Part shown: piece after piece, positions 57,601 through 64,000 of the stretch | How positions within the stretch are numbered: position 1 is the first letter of the stretch | Layout: each line of letters begins with the position of its first letter | Source: Artocarpus heterophyllus | Taxonomy: Eukaryota > Streptophyta > Magnoliopsida > Rosales > Moraceae | NCBI GenBank assembly: GCA_025403435.1 | Contig: CM046333.1 | Coordinates: 38,461,521-38,525,520 of the forward strand | Direction: 5' to 3' | Length of the DNA: 64,000 nt | Translations under genes and position numbers: made by a program | The notes under the pieces: generated by a model | Database searches by the model: none | The model's input: the letters and a program-made list of their open reading frames with translations, nothing else | Told to the model about the DNA's origin: nothing

Positions 57601-58928
57601 GAAAGCTCATAACATTAGAATTATATTGAACGAAAAAATAAAAAAGTCCAAACATTCGTAACATATATATACATGATATCCAAAAATAATAGCGAAATAA
57701 AATCATTTGAATTCAAAACATATTGATAATCTCACCGAATAGCCAAAAACCCTAAAATAATTACAACATATTCCAACAACAAAACATTATTTTCATGCAA
57801 TTTCATGATATCATATGAACGTAAATGCTTTCAACCATGAAATAACATTGTTATAATCAAAGTAATAAACATAATAATTTATATTTCATAAAAACATACA
57901 TGTGTACACATTTACAACATAAAGGAACAATTTTGTAATAAAGTTTGTCACAAAAACAATATCTACCAATCATAAAAATTCAATACCATAAAAATCTTTA
58001 AACCATACATAAATTCTTATGTTTTCCTTCCATAACCATGAAAGCTTGTATTTACAATCTCTAGAAAATAATCTCTCCTTCAATGGTTGGAAAGAAAAGG
58101 AGGATGAATGATGAGATATCAGCTTTGGGAGGTAGAGAAGTGATGGAGATTTGGAGAATTTTGAATGATGATGAAGGCCTATGAACGTCAATTTGAAAGG
58201 GAGTGAAGGAGAAAAATTTTTTTTGGCTAGAAATGAAGAGAATATGATGGCTTTGATAGCTTAAAGATATATTCATAGGGTTATGAAAGAGGAGTTAGAG
58301 GAGTGTAGAAAACCCTAGTCCTAGTTTAATTAAGTTTCCTTTTTTTCCCCTCTCTTTTGCCTTCACTGCAACTCCCTTTTTTTTTTCCTTTTCTTTAAAC
58401 TTTTCTACGATTACACGGTTATATATATAATATAGCATAACATAATTTAATTATAATACATAATTATTTATATACAACAATAATGTTTGCTCCTATGATC
58501 CAAAAAAATATTATTTTACACAATATTCTTTTAGACACTTTATATTATCGAGTTTCTTAATGCCATAATAAAAATGTTACACATGTAATTATCATAATAT
58601 CATAAATATTATAAAAATAAGAAAATATGCAATAAAATTCATGTGTTCATCAAGAATATAATTCTAGGGCACACATAACAAAAAGAGCATTATAAAGATT
58701 ATAAATCTAAAGCAAGTTGAAACTCTTTAAAAAAAAAATAAATACTTTAAGTTTATCATCATTTTTGACATGAACATCCCTATTACATCGATCTCTAGTA
58801 GCCGTCACCTGTAACATTACTAAATAAAAAGTTAATTTACTTAACATAAATAATAATAGTACTTAAAATATCATATTCTAATATCAAATTAACATAAGTG
58901 TCCGTAGAAGAAAATGATGGACGTTACA
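54658..58928. mobile_element. 4.27-kb non-coding element with TGTAAC/GTTACA ends
   Basis: The C-rich sequence ending ACGACCCCAC is interrupted at 54658 by TGTAACATCCCTTTACGG, and comparable C-rich sequence resumes at 58929 (CCTGTGGCCACCGCCATCG) after GATGGACGTTACA. The reverse complement of the right end (TGTAACGTCCATC) matches the left end. The interior is AT-rich without any recognisable ORF. No clean target duplication is visible, so it could be a large non-autonomous TIR element or a LARD-like LTR derivative. It contains the hAT-like element at 56727-57334. Confidence 0.55.
56727..57334. mobile_element. Non-autonomous hAT element with 8-bp target duplication
   Basis: TTTAAAAG flanks both ends (56719-56726 and 57335-57342), the 8-bp duplication expected for hAT. 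The termini are TAGGGGTAGC and, reverse-complemented, TAGGATCGGC. The interior is rich in ACCCGACCCG and ACGGGTT motifs in both orientations, the composition of a widespread plant hAT-MITE family. 608 bases, no ORF of note. Confidence 0.85.
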
Positions 58929-59355
58929 CCTGTGGCCACCGCCATCGCTCGTCTTAGTACGTTGTTGGAATTCTTAGTTTCTTAACTCAAGTTTTGGGAT
59001 TTAGTTTGGAATTCTTGGTTTATTGAAATTTCTTAGTAGTGAAATTTTGGTTTTTTTTTTTTTTTTTTTTTATGTTCTTCCTTGAGATGTAGATTGGAGA
59101 AATGAGTTTATAATTTGGGGTTTGGCCATTTAGTACTAATGTAGATTTCCTGATTTAGTGCTAGTATTATTCTATGATGCCAATGATTTTGTTATTTTAG
59201 TGTTCCTTAGGCTTATTTTCGTATTTTTGTTGATTCTATTAATTTGTTTTATTTTTGTTATATGTTGGTTTTGTTTTGGGCCTGTTTTGCTTTATTAGTT
59301 TATATCAATTCATGTGTTTTGCATTCGATAACGATTTGATTTAGATTAGGTAAAA

Positions 59356-59700
59356 ATGTCACAAGAGAGCGATTATGAGGAATATGAAGAGTGTATACCA
59401 TCTTCCTCATAACGTAACAAGAGAAAACAAGTGGGTAAGCCCCAAAAGAAAACTGAATTCGATCCCAAAGTTGATTTTGATCAGAGAACAACTTTAATGA
59501 AAAGAATTCATAGGTTAAACAATGGGGGATTAAGAATAGAAGTTACCTTTGACGCAAAAAGCCAACCGGAAGGCAAACACGAAAATGAATTAAGCAGTTG
59601 GATTAGTGTTCTTAGTCGAGAGCACATTCCAATATAGATTAAAGATTGGAGAGCTAAGGAATTGGACAAAAGATATTATCTGGAAAAAAAAAAAAGGTGA
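59356..59700 (+). pseudogene. En/Spm-type plant transposase accessory protein fragment
   Basis: Starting at ATG 59356 the translation has an acidic N-terminus (SDYEEYEE) followed by a stop. Then come RTTLMKRIHRLNNGGLRIEV, TFDAKSQPEGKHENELSSWI and VLSREHIPI, another stop, and IKDWRAKELDK. This order matches the conserved domain of plant En/Spm-associated (TNPA-like, Ptta) proteins. Two in-frame stops make it non-functional. Its position beyond the 4.27-kb insertion suggests it was the second gene of the CACTA element at 51.6-54.6 kb. Confidence 0.7.
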
Positions 59701-61800
59701 GATTGTAAAAATGCATATTTCTTAAGGTTAAATATCATCATTTTGCATTCACATTTCTCATTAAATCCTTTAATTATAACATTTGCGTAATAATTAGTAT
59801 TTTAGTCTGTTTTGTAAAAGTATGTTTAAAAATATAATTTTAGTGTGTTTATATGTTTTTAGTAATTTTAGAATCACTTCTATATGTTTAATAATTAATT
59901 AGTTTGTAAATAATAAAACTGTAAAAATGATGTTATGTGACTTTATTTTGAGTCTTAAAGTAGTTGTAAATAAGTTTTTAGTTTGTAAATATATTTTTAT
60001 AATATTTTTAGTAATTTCTAAAAAATATTCCTGAGTCTTCAATAGTATATCTATTAAGGTTTATTAATTTTAGAAGTTTATATCTATTTTTAGTAATTTT
60101 TGTGTGTTTTATTATAAAATAAATATTTTTAATTATTGTAAAAATTATGTATATAAAATAATTAATTTTGGTTTTACTTTAGATTTGAAATCTGCAAGAA
60201 AAAACAAAGAAAAAGGGTGTCAAAAGGGCAACAAGACCTCAAATGCATGAAAAAACGAAAAATAAAAATAAAATAAAATTCAAAGTAGGGCATGTGGCGT
60301 CCTCTCCTCCATCTGTTCAGGACCGCTCAAGCCATCAAAGCCGTCCATGCATCCCAGCCGTCCTTGAATTCGCTGCACTCGAGTCCACATAAGTTTGTCC
60401 CTATCAGCCATTAGATTCGCGTACTGAAGACCTCTATCTAACGGTCCACACACGCCCTTTCAGGCCTCAATTCTAGCCGTTATGCGAGTCAAAGTCCATG
60501 CATATGATGATCCTAGGCTGCGTTCCACGCCATTTTCGTGTGCTGTGTTGCACTGGATCACATAGTAAAATTAGCATTCCAAAGTGCTGATTTAGGCATA
60601 GAAAAAGAAGAAAAAAAAATAAAAAAAAATCATTGCAAAATCAGATTCAAATCTTATTAAAGTGATATAGGCAGCTAAAAAATAATTCAAAAAATCCTAA
60701 GTCGCTCAATTTGCATCCTAATCATTTTGCATAAAAAATATCCTAATAAAATAATAAAATAATGTAAAAATAAATAAGAATATAAAAATTCATGTAAATA
60801 GTAGATTTCCTTCTACTATAAATACCCCTCCTTTCATGCATTATAATTCACATCTTTCTTCATAATTTAGAGTTAATTCTCTTTTTTCTCTCTTCTTAGG
60901 TTAGTTTTCTACTTAATTTTAGTTTTATGTTTTTGTAAAATACTTCTAGTTTTTATGTTGTAAAATAGTTATACTTAGTAAAATTGTGTGTTTTTACTTT
61001 CAATGTGTTCTGCTAATTTTTTTTGCTGAGGAGAGAGAGAAATTCTAGTAAAATTAAAGTAAATATTTTTAATTTTTTAATATTTTCTAAGTCGTTATAA
61101 TTATTTTTAGAAAACTTATAATTTCATGTTAACTTAGCTAAAACTCTTGCAACACTTAGGAACACTTTAATTATTCGTAGATAGGAAATGATACGATAAA
61201 TGCTTAACTGTAACCTTTGATGATAATTTTAGTTAGTTAATTTTGAAATCATATATATTTGTTAGAAATGAGTTTTTGATGTATTATAGACATGATTAAC
61301 ACATTAAATATTTAGTAATTCTTGATTATTCTTGACAAAAAATGGCATATTACATTCTTAAACCATTTTAATAAATAATTTAAAAAAACTAAAACATATT
61401 TAGGTTAATTGCTTCAATAAAACCTTTAATTCTCAGCGTTGCTAAAATTGTTGTTTCTTCTAAGTTAATTTACACTTATTATCAAAGTTCCATTTATCAT
61501 TCCAATTTTACCCGAACAAGTTCTTGTTGTTAAAGTTCCAAAAATCACCAAAAAAAAGAATAAAAAAATAGAAAAAGTAAAACAAAAAAGTGTCAATATT
61601 GAAAATAAATTATAAATAATTAACTTTAATCCTCAAATTCTTTAACTAACAAATAAAATTAATATAACTGATACGTTGGACTTTTGCAATACTTTTTTCT
61701 TGTGAGATCGACTTTGGATTCATTGAATTTTAGTACTTGGATAATCTTATACTTGAGGTTATATCAGACTTATACTTTTAGACCCAAACAAGAGATCTAC
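59701..61800. other. AT-rich region with LTR-leader-like DNA
   Basis: No ORF is supported. A TATA-like TATAAATACCCC at about 60820, a following leader (60840-60905) and, near 61700, CTTGTGAGATCGACTTTGG resemble the LTR/leader layout of gypsy (Athila/Tat-like) elements. The family assignment is weak and no coding remains adjoin it. A GC-richer block lies at about 60285-60560. Confidence 0.35.
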
Positions 61801-61809
61801 AAAAATTTC

Positions 61810-62543
61810 ACTGTTGAGGATTGATATAGGAAAAAAGCAATAAAGATTGTTGCTAAACTAACAAAGGGATTTAAAGTGGACCTCTATGGTAAAATTTTGG
61901 CTGATCCCTCTGGGTATAGGAACATCGTTGGGGCTCTCCAATGTTGCACCACGACTCGTCCTAACATCTGTTTTGCTGCTAACAAGCCCTGCCAGATTAT
62001 GCACTATCCACCACTACTCATTGGCAAGCTACCAAATGCCTTCTCAGGTATCTCAAACCACATCGACTCATGGTCTCTCGTTTCAGCATGATTGGGAAGG
62101 TTGCCCTGATGATAGAAAAAGCACCAGTGGCTATTGCGTGTTCCTTGGCCCCAACTTGATCTCTTAGTCCTCCTTCAAGAACAAGGCCCTCTCTCAGGTC
62201 AAGTATTGAGTCCAAGTATCATGCCTTAGCCAATATTGCTGCTGAAGTGTCTTAGATTGAATCCTTACTTCATGTACTTCGATTTCCACTTCCAGCTTCT
62301 CCCTCAATTCTGTGTGACAATGTCAGTGCCACATTTTTAGCTGCCAATCATGTTCTTCATGCCCGTACTAAACACATTGGATCGGCCGTCATTCATTCGT
62401 GACAAAGTGGCTAAGAATTACCTTCAAGTTCAACACATGCCCTCCAACGAACAACTTACAGGTCTTCTCACCAAAGCTCTCCTCACTCATCATTTTCTTA
62501 TTCTTTGGAACAAGCTCACAGTTCTTCCTAGAACTATGAACTT
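61810..62543 (+). pseudogene. Ty1/copia RT C-terminus and RNase H remnant
   Basis: Split over three frames: [20 protein letters not shown] and [16 protein letters not shown] (61890-62000), then [20 protein letters not shown] (about 62090-62150), then IRDKVAKNYLQVQHMPSNEQ, LTKALL and NKLTVLPRTMNL (62390-62540). This is the classical end of a plant copia pol. It is broken by several indels and stops, and the upstream RT is missing. A polypurine tract and LTR follow directly. Confidence 0.88.
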
Positions 62544-62895
62544 GTGGGGGAGGGGGGGGAGGGAATGTTAGAACATAAACACACTATGGAGTGTATTGTA
62601 TACTAGCATTTTCATTTGCCTATTATTGTCATCAAAATTGGTTTTTTTTTTTTTTTTTCTAAATTTCAATTTTTGCAGGTGATGATTGTACAGTTTATTT
62701 GTTGTATAGTGCTCTATCTTAGAGAGACACATGTCTAGGTTATTTTTGTATAGAGGATACAAGTGTTTTTCTTCCTTCGCCTCCAAGTTGAGCTGGGCTT
62801 AATCCAAATACTCACAGCTCTTCTTCTCTGCTATTTACCCAACAATCTCTGCTTTTTTCTCAAAATATTTTGAACCATAAAACTTATCTGCAACA
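62544..62895 (+). repeat. Polypurine tract and 3' LTR of the copia remnant
   Basis: A G-rich polypurine tract (GTGGGGGAGGGGGGGAGGG, about 62544-62563) is followed by TGTTAGAACATAAAC at 62566. The LTR appears to end TCTGCAACA at 62895, giving about 330 bases with TG...CA ends. The matching 5' LTR is not in the window, and it is not similar to the LTR at 1568-2362. Confidence 0.65.
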
Positions 62896-64000
62896 AATAG
62901 GGTGCCTGAAGACATTATTATTAGAGTCTCCTTAAGCCTCATCAGCCCTACACCCTGCTTGAGGTCCTGCTAGATAGAGAGAAAAAAGAGAGAGAGAAAG
63001 ATGTAAAGGGGAAATTAGTTATTTAAATATGAGAATATAGACTTGGAATTTCGACATGTGAATGGTATTTAGCAAATATAAATTTCTAAGGTAATATATT
63101 TATATTTTTAAATCTAGGAAAAAACAGAGATTTATTGTATATCACGTTTGAATAATAATCTATGGGGAAAAAACAAAACACAGGATGTATTACATATATT
63201 TTTTTTAATTTTTTTATTTACTTAAAAAAAAGATTCATCACACTTCTCTCTCATATTTACATAGTTTAAGTAGAAAATTTAACCACCCCGTTCATTTTGG
63301 AGGATGTTCCTTACTTAGATAATAATTTGCAATATTTTTAATAATTGCGTATGTTTTGCTTTTTGTTTGGGAAGGGTATTGTTGTATACTTGCAGGGAAG
63401 CTTGTGGACCGTTTGTTCTTATCACGCGCCACTTCACCAGTCCCATGCTTTTTATTTAATTGCTCCGCCTCTTTAGGTGGCGCCGTGTTGGCTTAAAAAA
63501 TATATTTTATATAAAAAAATTAGACGGTTTAATATTGTTTTTAAAAATGAATGAGAATGTTTTTGTTTTGAAAAAAAAAAGAGTTATATTAAGAGTATTT
63601 TTAAAATTTTTTTCTTAAAAAACATAAAAAAAATTTTAAAAATTTTAAAGACAAAAACAAACTGACATTATTTTTAGGTAGAAAAAAATATTAAATCTTC
63701 ATTTGTCATTGCCTTCTGCCTGTACCTTTTTTTTTTTGTCTTTGGTTATGTTTTTCCCGTTTATTTCTTTTAGTTGTAAAAATACGAGAAAAGGAAATTA
63801 CACTTTGTCCTTTGCCTGATGGAGGAGGAAAAGAAAAGAATATTCACCTTTATTGAGAAGCAAACAAAATAAAAAAGTGAAATTGTATTACATAACACAA
63901 TTTTTATTTTTAATGTTAGTATACAATACATCTTTAAAAATATTTAAATATATAGGTCAAATGGTGGTAAAATTTTAAAAGTACTCCCATTTTCTTTATT
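62896..64000. other. AT-rich flank with no recognisable gene
   Basis: The region contains an AG-rich run near 62978-63000 and many poly-A and poly-T stretches, with no ORF or repeat that I can assign. Confidence 0.6.

Noticed and set aside
1..64000. Biosynthetic cluster, CRISPR array, viral insertion or bacterial transfer
   Set aside because: All recognisable coding sequence is plant housekeeping or plant transposon; no repeat-spacer pattern or foreign operon was seen.

Overview
This is a 64 kb stretch of AT-rich nuclear DNA from a flowering plant, most likely a eudicot. The signs are multi-exon genes with GT-AG introns, plant-specific gene families, copia and CACTA transposon remains, many small MITEs and long homopolymer and dinucleotide runs. 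One gene is a type-B G-gamma subunit, a class I remember as missing from Brassicaceae, which would argue against that family. The species cannot be named from the sequence alone.

Layout. 1-2362: a broken Ty1/copia element on the minus strand, made of reverse transcriptase remains and one LTR. 2366-14272: a large tandem array (A-B-A-B-A, period about 4.0-4.5 kb). Each A block carries a short Cwc21-like ORF (+) and, tail to tail with it, the last two exons of a DUF1997-family gene (-). The third A block joins the rest of that DUF1997 gene (13648-17143), which appears to have two single-base frame breaks. The third Cwc21 copy has a nonsense codon. 18537-23641 (-): an intact five-exon RsmH/MraW-type rRNA methyltransferase, predicted organellar. 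23.7-30.2 kb: repeat-rich intergenic DNA with nested transposon remains and tandem duplications. 30238-31661 (+): a four-exon type-B heterotrimeric G-protein gamma subunit. 34436-42136 (-): a 13-exon UBP26-type ubiquitin-specific protease with a 5' UTR intron. 45912-49842 (-): a five-exon Lunapark-type ER-shaping protein. 51-64 kb: a transposon graveyard. A CACTA transposase remnant is interrupted by a MITE. A 4.27 kb element lies between it and a second CACTA-type gene fragment, and that element itself contains a hAT-like element with an 8-bp target duplication. A copia RNase H fragment with polypurine tract and LTR ends the region.

The four intact genes (methyltransferase, G-gamma, deubiquitinase, Lunapark) are housekeeping or signalling genes with no evident functional link. 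Exon coordinates were worked out by eye from splice sites, reading phase and family similarity. In all four intact genes the exon lengths sum to a whole number of codons. No CRISPR, rRNA or convincing tRNA gene was seen, and nothing suggests bacterial or viral cargo. The most unusual part is the tandem array with its different routes of decay in each copy.
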